Below are positions 30,346 to 40,399 of a DNA stretch of 54,691 bases, in pieces (within the stretch, counting starts at the first letter, position 1; every line of letters begins with the position of its first letter). The notes under the pieces were generated by a model. It was not told the DNA's origin, made no database searches, and worked only from the letters and a program-made list of their open reading frames with translations. Source of the DNA: Chara braunii (lineage: Eukaryota > Streptophyta > Charophyceae > Charales > Characeae); assembly GCA_003427395.1 (NCBI GenBank), contig BFEA01000221.1, forward strand, positions 284,156 to 338,846, given 5' to 3'. Both the position numbers and the translations under genes were made by a program.

Positions 30346-30811
30346 CCAAAGTCTTGTGCCCAGTAACAGCCAGAGACTCGACCTAATCATGACCAAGATA
30401 TGCTTGCAAATGGGCCCGGCTCCTGGAGAGGGACGCAGGGCTGCCGCCTTGGGCCCGGGGCGTACCAGGACCCCTGGCAATGCTGCTACCCCCTCGCCCC
30501 TTCCCATAAGGCGATGATGCTGTCTGTAGCCTTGTTGAGATGATACTTAGAACAATGTCTGGATGATGCTCAGATATTGCTCTGCAGACATTCCACCAAG
30601 GATAACGGATTGGGGGGAATGGGTCCACAAAATCCTGTGCCGGGCTTAGCGGGACGCCGGGATCTATCACCGTCCAATCGTGGAAATGCAGGCGATAGTC
30701 CCTTGCTATCTCCGTCTGTTGCGTCCCCTGTGGCTCTCCTCCTCCGCCTGTCGCTTCACCTGCGCCTCCCCCTTCCGGCCCATTTCCTGATAATTCTTAT
30801 GTTGTTCATTC
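30346..30811. other. Unassigned sequence left of MITE
   Basis: GC-rich in places, with open minus-strand frames that show no recognisable domain. Probably old repeat sequence; nothing I can name. Confidence 0.25.
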
Positions 30812-31332
30812 TAAACCACCAGTACGTTTCCCAGCTAAAAATCTCCCACCAGGCTCTCATGGGGCTGCATTCTTCAGGGCCCAGGGGCGGCTCGGCAGGC
30901 TGTGCCCCGCATTCCAAGTGGTCCCTGCCATTACCCTGCATGCAAGATTTCTAATGTGAAGCACGGCCTTTGGTGCAAAGCGGTGTGTGTCAAAGCGGTG
31001 TGTGAGTCCAACTGTTGTCCAGCCGGACTATGTTCCATTACCAGAAAAAGGGGGGGAAACAAACGAGAAACAAAAAAATTGGTACAGCTTGCTGAAGTCC
31101 CGGTCATTGGGTCCTGTCCGGAATCCAAAGAAGAAGCCGGTTGGCTGACAAGACGCACATTGAATCCTGTCCGAAATCAGAAGAAGAGGCCAACTGGCAG
31201 AAAAGACGCGGACCCCTGCTGGTACCACGAGACTAATAAAATTTGGTACAGCCCATTGCCAGACTTGGCAAAACTTGGCATGCAGGGCATTTCGTGCCTC
31301 GGAAGAAAGTGCCTGAAGTACTGGTGGTTTAA
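30812..31332. mobile_element. TTAA-family MITE, long form (about 520 bp)
   Basis: Left end TAAACCACCAGTACGTTTCC (the first T of TTAA has become C). Right end AAGTACTGGTGGTTTAA with TTAA 31329-31332. No coding domain found inside. Confidence 0.65.
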
Positions 31333-31527
31333 GCCACCAGTAACTTCCGAGGCACTTTTCTCTGGGGCTCGAAGTGCCCTGCGCACCAAAAAAAAAATGA
31401 ACCGGCGTGGGCCTCCTTTTGGCTGGCGCCGCCAGCCATTTTACTGGGGAGGCCAAGCCCCAAAAGTTGCAGCTGCATGCACGCTGCGAGTTTGAAAAAA
31501 GGGCTGGGAAACGTACTGGTGGTTTAA
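31329..31527. mobile_element. TTAA-family MITE, short form, sharing a TTAA
   Basis: Starts TTAAGCCACCAGTA at the TTAA that ends the previous element and stops at GTACTGGTGGTTTAA (TTAA 31524-31527). The internal hairpin TTTTGGCTGGCGCCGCCAGC is the family signature. Its left part is also an inverted copy of the end of the preceding element (TGCCTCGGAAG / CTTCCGAGGCA). Confidence 0.7.
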
Positions 31528-31639
31528 TCATGCACAAGTCCAAGTGAGAGCCAGTCTACATGGTAATAAGCTTTCTAAAAATCTTTCAATCTCACTGCTG
31601 TGTCAGACTTCCCGGTCTGCATACCCTGAGTGAACCACT

Positions 31640-31980
31640 GCGAGGAGGGTTATGGGACAATAATTCCTCATGTCGGATTGTGTCGGAGGGAGAGAACACC
31701 TTGCCCGAGCATCTACCCACACTTTCCTTCTCCCAATGAACATTGTAATGGCTCATTAGGTCTGCTCCCCAGGTATCCCAGAATTGTACCAAGAATTCCT
31801 TCAAGAAGGCACCAATGCCCAAGGCCTCCCACTTTCCATCAGAACTTTGGCATCATTGACCTCTCCCTCCATGATCAAGGCAGTGAAGGCATCAACCCTA
31901 ACTTCCTCTTCCCTGTCAGCAACACCTGCAGGGAAGTGAGGAACTCCCTCATTTCCTTTTTTTTCCCTTAAAATGGCCAG

Positions 31981-31984
<4 letters not shown>
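31640..31984 (-). pseudogene. LINE RT fragment (fingers), minus strand
   Basis: On the minus strand FLKEFLVQFWDTWGADLMSHY and GKVFSPSDTIRHEE align with the RT entry region of copy 4 (FPKELWETLWPHLSDDLMQFY, GVLSLLHKKGDRM). No catalytic motif is left. It is a short frameshifted relic ending near the T tract at 31985. Confidence 0.5.
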
Positions 31985-32017
<33 letters not shown>

Positions 32018-32524
32018 CACACACACAGACCCTTCTATTCTGGGAGGGGCCACGAAGTGGCAACGGCACCTGGCACCTGAAGCGCAATCTGCGTTCTCAT
32101 CCAACCTGACAGTTGGAATCCCATTTCGGGATGAGAGCATTTGGTGGAACCGGTGAACCATTCAGGTCAAATGGGACAGAGGGCTCGTAGTAACTAATTG
32201 TTCTGATAGATTTAGCAGGTCCCTTGGAGTCTAGCCATCTGGCTACCCAAATAGATTGCTGTGACCCAAGCCTATCCTGTACCATCGTCGCCTGTATGAC
32301 CTGCCTCATTTTACTGATACGCTTTTCAAGTGTTTTCCCCCACTGTGTCAAACTTTACTAAATCTTTCTTGAAGAACCGTCGATATATAACAGTACATGG
32401 GGGGAGTTTTGGGCCCAACAGCGCATCTGTCAACGTGACAGACGAACCTATTGTTGACATTCTCTGCGTAACTGATGCCATGGAAAGTCGTCTGCAAAGG
32501 GTTTTCACAACTTCACATTCTATT
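31985..32524 (-). mobile_element. Family-III-like LINE 3' end, minus strand, with poly(A)
   Basis: The A tail is T31985-T32013 on the plus strand, next to a short (CA)n. The 3' end carries CCCTCCCAGAATAGAAGGG (within 32028-32051), the same loop as the other family-III/II ends. Upstream minus-strand frames (32508-32326, 32351-32097) are open but unrecognised. Confidence 0.5.
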
Positions 32525-34412
32525 TCCTAGATCAGCCTTTCTGTGGAGGGGAAACCACGAGCTGGAAGGGGTGATTAGCTGGGTTGCCTGTGGGGCAGTG
32601 ATTCAGCCGAAGCCTTGGGGTGCCCTCGGCATCCTGGACCCAGGCACACAGACGATGGCAATCTCCCTGCAGTGGCTCCAGCACCTGATCTTCGCCTCGG
32701 ACGTGCCCTGGCCACCCCTTGCGCTGGCCCAAATCGCCAAGCTCGCACCTGGAACCCCCTCCTCGCTGCACCCGCTGGTATGGCTGGACAATAGGTTTGG
32801 GTTGTGCCCAGGCCTAGTGCCGGCAGCTGCCATAACCTGGAAAGGGCTGCAGCCAGGGTGGACCTCTGGAGGGACAGGTTTTGGACACAACTGATCACCA
32901 ACTGGCGTAGGCTTCCCCTGCCAGATCGGCCCACCCCATCCCGCTGGGAGGAGGTGGCAAGGCAGCCCATCTTTGGGAATAGGGCTCTGACAGAGGCTGG
33001 GGAGGGTCTTCTCCTGCTCTAATGGGGCACGGTCCTCCTGGGCCAAAAGGGTTATCTTGAGAATAAAGGAGCTGTGGGACCAACAGAAAAGGGACTGGCT
33101 TTCGGTGGAGGAACTCAGGGCTCGCTTACCGCATGCTAGAAGACTGGGGAGCATCTGGAGGAAATCCGTGGCCCTGGCGGTGGGTCCACATTCTGCACTG
33201 AGGCCCCACCCTGGTCGAAAGTGACTGGAATAGCAATCGCTGAGGATCCAAGTCAAGTAGGCAGTGTAGTAGAGGTGCGACAGGAGGTCCTGGCTAACCT
33301 CTTCCAGTGGTCCCCGCAGGCAAAACTGTCCCGGTACGGCCCAGACAGGACAGTATGGATTGCAAAGGACAGAGTATTCCGTGTTCGGGGTTACAAGAAA
33401 GAAGATGCTCGGTATGCCTACAGACCTGGTCTTCCGGTCCAAGACGTACCCCTTGATCCTGACGAATGGAGACGGAACATCCTTGGGACCCTGCAGTCCA
33501 AAACCCTTCATCTCCACTCTCTCACTGTCAAGACCCGCTACCGGCTACTAAGAACCAAGCTTAACTTGGCAGACAGGGTACGGGACCTATGGGCAAGGCA
33601 TTTACACGTGCCCCTGGAAACACTAAAACCGATAAGGTGGTTTCAGGCAGCCAAGGCGAAGTACGCAAATCAGGCCTCCCTGCAGTGGCAGATAGCCCAC
33701 CGCTGCCTGCCCACGAATGCCTGGCTCATTGACCACAGCCACCTTGAGCAGAAAGGGGTGGCACTTCCTTGGTGACCCGCCTGCCTGGAAGGCTTCTCCT
33801 CCCGTAGAATAAACGAGACCATTGAGCATATGTTTATGCAGTGGCCCAGGGCAATCCTCACTTGGCGGTGGTAGGTTTGGACATGGGAACAGCTTGAAAC
33901 AGACTGTGAATGGCCCTGGGAATAGCGAGCGCTGCTGTGTGGTCACGGCCCAGACAAATGAGGTCACAAGAAACCTTTTTGAGCTCGGGAGGAGAGCGGT
34001 CATATGGGCCCTGTGGTGGAGACGCTGCACTATCGCCATTGACAAGGCATGTGTTCAAGACGGGGAAATGACAGCCATGATTCGCGGTGAGGTGGACACT
34101 GGGATTAGAGCCCAATGGTCTAAAGTCCAAACCAAACTCCAATACTTAACCCAAAGAACAGACTTGACTAACACCATCTCTGAGTTCTGCAAGGACTGGC
34201 TGGGAGGGGTGCAGGGAGGGAGACTAACAAGGGTGGAATGGAGTGGGTGGAACCATGAAAATCATCAGACCCCCTGCCCGATGGACTATCATCTGAGTTT
34301 CATGAAATGGACTGACATTGACACCAATGTCCCCCTGCCCCCCAACGACAGCTTCCCCGACCCATTCCCCCCACCCCAAGGGACCCTAGTCGAGCTTGCA
34401 TGGTTTGGCCGA
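32525..34412 (+). pseudogene. LINE copy 5: ORF2 C-terminal half, 5'-truncated
   Basis: Begins inside ORF2 at RSAFLWRGNHELEGVISWVA..QPKPWGALGILDP. It continues with PIFGNRALTE, a version of the EGDWV region (33221-33430, RTVWIAKDRVFRVRGYK), SLTVKTRYRLLRTK, SLQWQIAHRCLPTNAWLIDH, a damaged finger (first Cys codon replaced by stop at 33773; final Cys is Trp in MQWPRA) and RAVIWALWWRRCTIAIDKA. It ends with DPFPPPQGTLVELAWFGR and a stop at 34413-34415. This copy is GC-rich. Truncation at the 5' side is typical of LINE insertion; RT and endonuclease are absent. Confidence 0.8.
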
Positions 34413-34681
34413 TAGGATACCACCTGGGCCCCCGAGTTGCCCTCGCGGCCCTCCCCTACCTGCATGTTCCCGCATGATTATCACATGATTACATTTGCTA
34501 TGCTGCTCGTTTAGTCTCCATTATGTCTCCATTATGAGTCTTTATGACCATGACTGTTCTGTAAGGGACGCTGGACCCGGTTTCCAGCAGGTGCTGCTCC
34601 CCACCAATAGATTGGAGCCACCAGGTGGTAGCACGGGGGGCTGCTCATACCAACCCTGTGATACTAGACCTGGCTGTTTCT

Positions 34682-34712
<31 letters not shown>
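34413..34712 (+). ncRNA. LINE copy 5 3' UTR: short, with conserved hairpins and poly(A)
   Basis: After the ORF2 stop there are only about 150 bp before GCTGGACCCGGTTTCCAGC. Then come GCTCCCCACCAATAGATTGGAGC (34596-34618), a last hairpin (GTAGCACGGGG with CCCTGTGATAC, 34628-34664) and a 31-nt A tract (34682-34712). The AATCAATG hairpin is absent. Confidence 0.8.
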
Positions 34713-34715
<3 letters not shown>

Positions 34716-35160
34716 CTTTCCTTTCTTGCAGATTTAGCTCTTATTGGTGTTTCAGGGCCCCGCCAGTGCCGGATGTAAATAGCATTTTCTTTATTTCATT
34801 TTTTCAAACTTGTGCACGTTCAGGTGACGATGGTCGGCATTCCTGCTCAAGGGCGCAGGGATCAACCCGCCGCACCGCAGGGTTCTGACGAGGGTGGAAG
34901 ACTGAGCCGCAAGACCTTTTACGGTGCCTGGGCGTCATGGCGTCATCTCCCTGAGGTGCTCCGAGGAGCCCCGCGTCCTCGTTGTGAACCGCCTAACCCC
35001 AACACTGTCAGGCTGCAGACAGCAGGTGCGGCTCCAGACCAGCCAGCCATGGCTGCCACAAGGTGGCACCAGTTACAACCAGCTGAAGATGGCAAGCTTA
35101 ACCCCCCCCCAAGCCCGAGCTCGAGCGATCTGTCCCTGGTGCAGGGAACCGGCAGCCTGC
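34713..35160. other. Unassigned GC-rich sequence
   Basis: Open frames in several phases, no domain recognised, no clear repeat. Possibly degenerate retroelement or leader sequence. Confidence 0.25.
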
Positions 35161-35620
35161 CCTGCTGAAGCATGCACTTGGGCATGACAAGGATCGAACC
35201 TGCAACCTGCATCCCTGGAATACTGCAGCATGCCCTGAAACATCCACTTGGGCATGAGAAGGATCGAACCTGCAACCTGTGTCCACGAAGAGCAGGCATA
35301 TTTCGGGCTATATACGTGAAGCTTGCAGCATCCGCCACAAGCGCCTCACCGGGTATGGCAAGTTTCGAACCCGCAACCTGTGATGGATCACACAGGCGAC
35401 CGGACCTCCTGGGCTGCAGTGCATTTGCAGTGTGCGAACGACCCTCAGCTGGACGCTATAGAGTATCCCATAAGCGAGTCCAGGTCCGAGGATTTGAACT
35501 TACACTCTAAGCCACAACTGTGCAGAACGCCAGAGTACAGGTCCACGGATTTGAATCCACGCCCTAAGCCGCAATGGTGCATAGCCGACTGGTGCTCTAA
35601 CAACTGAGCTAGGGGCATTG
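35161..35620 (-). repeat. tRNA-like array: one A box and five B-box/T-arm motifs
   Basis: On the minus strand 35620-35585 reads CCCCTAGCTCAGTTGTTAGA, a good D-arm/A box. It is followed by GGATTCAAATCC (about 35547-35560), AGTTCAAATCC (35490-35502), GGTTCGAAACT (35361-35374) and two GGTTCGATCCTT (35259-35273, 35189-35203). The last two lie in a 70-bp tandem repeat that includes CATGCCCAAGTG. No acceptor stem closes, so this is not a functional tRNA but a tRNA-derived SINE or a decayed pseudogene cluster. Confidence 0.6.
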
Positions 35621-36436
35621 TCATTGCACAACGCTCCGCTCCAACTATACAGAAATGCATTTGGTACACCTGCTCATTATCTCGTTGCAGCGCTTTCTGG
35701 TCATATGGACAGTGGTTGCAATTGTTCCTGAAAAAATGTAATCGCAGGGTTGTGCAAATGCAACTGCCGTGCTGGCCCATTGTGCTAATCCTATTCAACT
35801 GTGGAATGCCTATACCAGAAAGTCAAGACTCAAGAGTGTTATTACAGTGGTGGTAAAACCTCCCTAAAAGTGCAGAATATGCAGAAAATAATCCCACTAA
35901 CTGGCGTAAATGCCGCTTGGGTGCTGTTGTCGTTCAGGGAATGCTGCTGTCGTTTATAGCAACTTTATACTACATAGTACATTTCCATTTTCACTTAGAA
36001 TCTGTCAGGATGATAACTGTGTATCATATGAGCAGAATGTTCACCTGACATTTGTGCATCCACATTGTGTGGCCATGTTGGTTTTCATGTGCATAGTCGG
36101 TGTCTTGCTGCTTTCTTGTGTCCTATAGCAACACACACAGCTCTGTCATTGCAGGGAGATAGACCCACCTCACAAGCAAGGAAATGGGAATGATGAAAAT
36201 TCAAATCTCAGTTATTTCATAACAAAAGGAATGGCAATTCAACATCACAGCCAAAAAGAGCAGTAGCTTGTAACAGCAAATAACGCAGGACAAAATGAAG
36301 CCAGGCAAATTGAAACAGGAATGACAAGGCCAATTGAAGCCTTGCATAAAACATTCTTGAGGAGTTGACGATTCTGGGCCTGCATGGCCCTGTTGTCATA
36401 GGAACATTGAGGAAACCAGAACATTCGAATAAATCA
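35621..36436. other. No feature recognised
   Basis: AT-balanced, unique-looking sequence. Open frames are short and without domains. Confidence 0.3.
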
Positions 36437-36483
36437 CTGTGCATCTGTGTGTTTGTGTGTGTATGTGTGTGTGTGTGTGTGTG
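36437..36483. repeat. (GT)n microsatellite left of the gap
   Basis: GTGT-type dinucleotides, interrupted at first and then pure, running directly into the N gap. Confidence 0.9.
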
Positions 36484-36857
36484 NNNNNNNNNNNNNNNNN
36501 NNNNNNNNNNNNNNNNNNNNNNNNNNNNNNNNNNNNNNNNNNNNNNNNNNNNNNNNNNNNNNNNNNNNNNNNNNNNNNNNNNNNNNNNNNNNNNNNNNNN
36601 NNNNNNNNNNNNNNNNNNNNNNNNNNNNNNNNNNNNNNNNNNNNNNNNNNNNNNNNNNNNNNNNNNNNNNNNNNNNNNNNNNNNNNNNNNNNNNNNNNNN
36701 NNNNNNNNNNNNNNNNNNNNNNNNNNNNNNNNNNNNNNNNNNNNNNNNNNNNNNNNNNNNNNNNNNNNNNNNNNNNNNNNNNNNNNNNNNNNNNNNNNNN
36801 NNNNNNNNNNNNNNNNNNNNNNNNNNNNNNNNNNNNNNNNNNNNNNNNNNNNNNNNN
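36484..36857. other. Assembly gap, 374 N
   Basis: Run of N. The sequence is unknown and the length may be an estimate. Apparent reading frames across it are meaningless. Confidence 0.99.

Positions 36858-36890
<33 letters not shown>
36858..36890. repeat. (CA)n microsatellite right of the gap
   Basis: Pure CA repeat. It is on the opposite strand sense to the GT repeat at the left edge of the gap. Confidence 0.95.
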
Positions 36891-36892
<2 letters not shown>

Positions 36893-37203
36893 CCCATCTC
36901 TCCCATTCATTTTACTGCCCCCTGAGCCATTGGACACCATGGCAGTCACCTCCTTTCCCTCTCATACATAGCCTAAGTTGCTGCCTAACAATCTACGATT
37001 CATTAATGATGTGACTCGCTTACTCCTTGCTGCTGCTAGTACTCTTGACATCATTGTCACTCTTGCTCTTGTCTCCAGGGACCACATCGCTCTTTGCCGC
37101 CATCACTGCTGCCAGCATTGTCACTGTTCCGCTTCCGACACTGTCACTGTTGTTGTTTCCATAGCTGTTGCTATTGCAGTTTCCATGACCGTTTCCATCG
37201 CTG

Positions 37204-37220
37204 CTGCCATCGCAGTTTCT
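37204..37220. repeat. SINE target-site duplication, left
   Basis: CTGCCATCGCAGTTTCT, matched by CTGCCATTGCTGTTTCT at 37606-37622 (15 of 17). The tract is repetitive, so part of the match may be chance. Confidence 0.55.
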
Positions 37221-37605
37221 CTTTTTTTTTTTTTTAACTACCCTATATTCTTCTCTCAGATACCTCCCACTACCTAACCTCTTATCTACATCCAGTTTCC
37301 ATCATTTGTTCTCGTAGCATGCCAAATCTATGCACCTACGCTGGAGTGTCGTAAGAGTTATGGGTTGGCGCCAACCTCCTCTTGTGCCCAAGCACCGCTG
37401 CATTCCTAACCCCTAGCTAGGGTTGGCCGGGTCAAAGGGTCCCCTGCCAAGACCAACCAAGGGTGGCAAGCTGTCTTTCTCAGCTGGTGAACCCAGAGCA
37501 TGCCTCAGGGGGCTGTGGGGAGTCGAATGGACAACGTTGGTAATCGAACCCATGACCTCCTGAATGCCACTCATGTGCTCAACCAACTGCACTAGGCCGC
37601 GGCCC
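37221..37605 (-). mobile_element. tRNA-derived SINE with A-rich tail
   Basis: On the minus strand the head reads GGCCTAGTGCAGTTGGTTGA (A box), then about 30 bp later GGGTTCGATTACC (B box). This is the usual internal RNA polymerase III promoter spacing. A 250-bp body follows and a 3' A tract (T37222-37234 on the plus strand). Flanking near-duplications support retrotransposition. The partner LINE is unknown: the family-I/II terminal hairpin is not present. Confidence 0.75.
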
Positions 37606-37860
37606 CTGCCATTGCTGTTTCTATCGGTGTTTCCATTTGCGGTTTCTGTCACTGTTTCTGATGCTGGTTCCAACGCTGTTTTCGTTGCTATTCCCATCGC
37701 TGTTTCCATCACTGTTTCCAACACCATCACTATCCCTGTTGCTATTGCTGTGACTATTGGTGTTGCTGTTGCTGCTATTAATGGGTGTTGTTGCCAATGC
37801 TGCCGCTGTCACTGTAGCCAGAGCTGCTACGCTTGTCATTGTCATGATCCTTTCCACCCG

Positions 37861-38299
37861 TAATGCGATTGCTAGTGGTTGCAGCCTTTAGTGCCTCTTT
37901 TGCTGCCATTGCTATTGCAGCTGCTGTCCCTCTATAGCCCTCACCCTCTGATATGCCGTAGATGGCCATAAATTACCAAGCAGTGGTAGAGGGATTGTTA
38001 TGATCACTGAGATTTGGCTTTGCTAAGTCCTCTTTGACGACAGGCTCCTCTCTCTGATCACCATATGGGACATTCATGCTTGATGTTCTCTTGACCCCCA
38101 GAATCTCATCTTGGTGTTGCTTGAGTTCTCCAAATACATCACCATCCGATCCGTATATCACATCCATCATCCTCCAGACCTACAGTCACCACAAGAAAAG
38201 AAACCACAGGGGACGTATGTCGGCATGTGGGTGCTTGGGAGCGAGACAATCACACACCCTCAGAGACAGAGAGGGGGAAAGGGGGGGAGAAGAGGGGAG
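37861..38299. other. No feature recognised
   Basis: Unique-looking sequence with short frames only; merges into purine-rich sequence at the right. Confidence 0.3.
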
Positions 38300-38433
38300 T
38301 GGGGCTGGTAGGCAGGCAGGCATGCAGGTTGGCAACTAGCCATCCAGGCAACAGACAGACAGGGAGGCAGGCAGGCAGGCAGGCAGGAAGGCAGGCAGGC
38401 AGGCAGGCAGGCAGACAGATATGCAGGCAGGCC

Positions 38434-38491
<58 letters not shown>
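38300..38491. repeat. (GGCA)n followed by (CAGA)n microsatellites
   Basis: GGCAGGCA-type tetranucleotides to about 38435, then CAGACAGA to 38491. Long plus- and minus-strand open frames here are by-products of the repeat. Confidence 0.95.
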
Positions 38492-38492
<1 letters not shown>

Positions 38493-38657
38493 GCAGGCTG
38501 AAGAAAGACAGAGATGGAGGGTAAACGGATGCAGGGAGTAAGGTGAACGATGTACCACGTAGGAGGGAGGCAGACATACAGAGATTTGAACAAGGATTGC
38601 CAAGGAATCAGAAAATACGTTTAAAGCTGGTGAGATGGGGAGGCGAGCGGATTTTTC

Positions 38658-38681
<24 letters not shown>
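38658..38681. repeat. 24-nt A tract
   Basis: Pure A followed by G8. Likely the tail of an element upstream, bordering the LINE fragment that starts at 38682. Confidence 0.8.
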
Positions 38682-38688
<7 letters not shown>

Positions 38689-39136
38689 AGAAACTCCTTG
38701 TTGGAGCCGATAGACATCTGTGAAGAACTGAGGAATCGGTGGGCCAAGAGAGACTGGATCCCGGACACTTATGTCAGCAGGTGGACTCGGCGGAGATGGA
38801 ACAGACAATGTGCTATCCTGGCTGCACTACCGAACCAGAAGCAGGCGGGGTTGCTGTGGCAAATTTATCACCTGGCAATCCCGACGGCGCAATGGATGGC
38901 AACACTAAAAGTAGACATAAGGACCAGAACTGCGCCGCGGGGTGTGGACAAACGGAAACTATGCCCCGTCTGTTTGTGCGATGCCCAACTGTTCGAGCCT
39001 TTTGGGAATGGTGGCCGCAGGAGTCAGCTGATAAGTCCCCTCTAGAGGTCATGGAAACAGACGGTGCAGCAATTCTCTTAGGGATGCTCATAAAAGTGGA
39101 CAGGGAAAACCCGGAAACTATGATGAACACAGAACA
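38682..39136 (+). pseudogene. Family-III LINE ORF2 fragment: zf-RVT region
   Basis: A plus-strand frame shows RRRWNRQCAILAALPNQKQAGLLWQIYHLAIPTAQWMA and then KLCPVCLCD; a shifted frame gives FVRCPTVRAFWEWWPQE. The finger Cys/His pattern (CPVC..RCPTV..FWEWW) is that of LINE zf-RVT domains but is clearly more distant from family I. It is broken by a frameshift near 38980 and by the tRNA-like insert at 39137. ORF2 resumes at 39214. Confidence 0.65.
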
Positions 39137-39213
39137 GCTCCCTAGGTTGGATTCGAACCAACGACCCAATAGATAGGGTAAGCAGTGTGTGTAATCTGAC
39201 TAAGCTTTCCCTC
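39137..39213 (-). pseudogene. tRNA-like sequence within a LINE fragment
   Basis: On the minus strand AAGCTTAGTCAGATTACA resembles an A box/D arm. TTGGTTCGAATCCAACC is a perfect 5-bp T-arm with TTCGAAT loop, followed by TAGGGAG. The acceptor stem does not close convincingly, so I call a pseudogene or SINE head, not an active tRNA. Confidence 0.5.
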
Positions 39214-39578
39214 CGACAGAGACTCTGCGAGTGGCTGTGCTGTGGGCATTATGGACCCTGCGGAATGAGAGATGTCGACAGGGAACGGCTCCCCCTCTGG
39301 AGGCAGATACGGAAAGGGCTTTGGAGAGCATCAGAACTGCCCTTCAGGCAGACCTGCATAGATGCAACCATTCAGGACCGCAGAAGGTGGAAGGCTTCCG
39401 GGCGAGAACGGGCCCATACCTGCAACTGATTATTCCAATGTATTCAAGATCCATGCACCGGCCATATGCAGTTTGGCCCCGCCTTGTTGCGGCACGTGCC
39501 CCGTCCCGAGGAGGAGGACGAGCCTGGGGAAGGATAGGAAATTCAGTTAACCGATTTGTACAGCAGTTAAATGAGTAG
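39214..39578 (+). pseudogene. Family-III LINE ORF2 C-terminus
   Basis: Open to a stop at 39576 with VLWALWTLRNERCRQ, the counterpart of VIWALWWRRCTIAID in copy 5, then a helical Glu/Arg-rich stretch and a basic tail (RAPSRGGGRAWGR). This helical segment follows the finger in all LINEs here. It is separated from the finger by the tRNA-like insert. A short remnant; no catalytic domain. Confidence 0.6.
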
Positions 39579-40399
39579 GAGGTGTGATGGAACCCGGTGG
39601 ACACTAGAAGTACTGCAGAGGACAGGGTAGCATTAGGAGAGAGGGGGGGGTAGGGGAAGGCGTAGGGGGAGGACTATGGGGCCAGGGGGAGCAGGTAGTA
39701 AAGGGTGCCAAAGAAGTGTAGGAGGAATGGGGTGGTGAGGGGTATGAGGGGTGGACGGGAGATACTAAAAGAAAGTTTAAAGAAACCGTAAAAAGACAGG
39801 AAACATGAAACATTACTAAAACAAGTGAGTGGACTGTGGCCTATCATGGCTTGTATAGAAGTAGGAGGTAAGTGGAACCCGATCTGGGTGAGCATAGTTA
39901 GGTAGAGGTGGATAAGCAACTACAGGGGAATAGGCTAGAACCACATAGGAAATGTAGGGTCAAGGTGCGATGAGGGATATCAGGTAATGTAGGGTCTAGG
40001 TGCCATGAGGGATATCAGAAACAGGTAACAAGATGTTAAGCAGCCCGAGGAACTGCTAGGAGCAACCCCCCCCCTCCCAACCCCGCCTATCCGAGGGCTG
40101 CCCTACTGCGTGACTGGGTGCTGCCAGTAAGCCTCCCGGCTAGTAGGGCAACCACCCGAAAGGCTAGGGATAGGGGGGAGGGGTGCCCCAAAAAAGCCCC
40201 CCCCTTGCCAGGCATCTAGGGCCACAAGGGACGGGCCGGTCCTCTGTCTTGTCTGCTCTCCCGCCTTCCTCTTTTCAGATATAAAAACGTGCTTGCTGGC
40301 GATGAGCAACGGGATATAAAAACGTGCTTGATGGTGATGAGCAACGGGACTGAGGCCCCCAGAATAGGAGGGGCATTCTGTTTTGTAAAAAAAAAAAAA
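39579..40399 (+). ncRNA. Family-III LINE 3' UTR with terminal hairpin and poly(A)
   Basis: G-rich UTR with two 35-bp tandem duplications (39951-40018, and 40278-40347 containing ATAAAAACGTGCTTG). It ends in GCCCCCAGAATAGGAGGGGC (40355-40374) and A40387-A40399. The hairpin is the counterpart of the family I and II terminal stems. Confidence 0.7.

Larger units (their letters stand above)
37000..37860. repeat. Imperfect 6-12-bp repeat region (TGTTTCCATCGC-like), split by a SINE
   Basis: Both 37040-37220 and 37606-37860 are made of words such as GCTGTTTCCATCGC and TGTCACTGTT. They were one low-complexity tract before the SINE at 37221-37605 entered it. Confidence 0.7.

Noticed and set aside
35547-35620. 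Functional tRNA on the minus strand
   Set aside because: Good A and B boxes but no closing acceptor stem and no credible anticodon stem.
36217-37014. Several 160-230-aa frames across the gap
   Set aside because: They consist of X residues over 374 N plus GT/CA dinucleotide translation.
38227-38768. Frames with repeated Gly-Arg-Gln-Ala or Cys-Leu-Pro
   Set aside because: Translation of GGCA and CAGA microsatellites.
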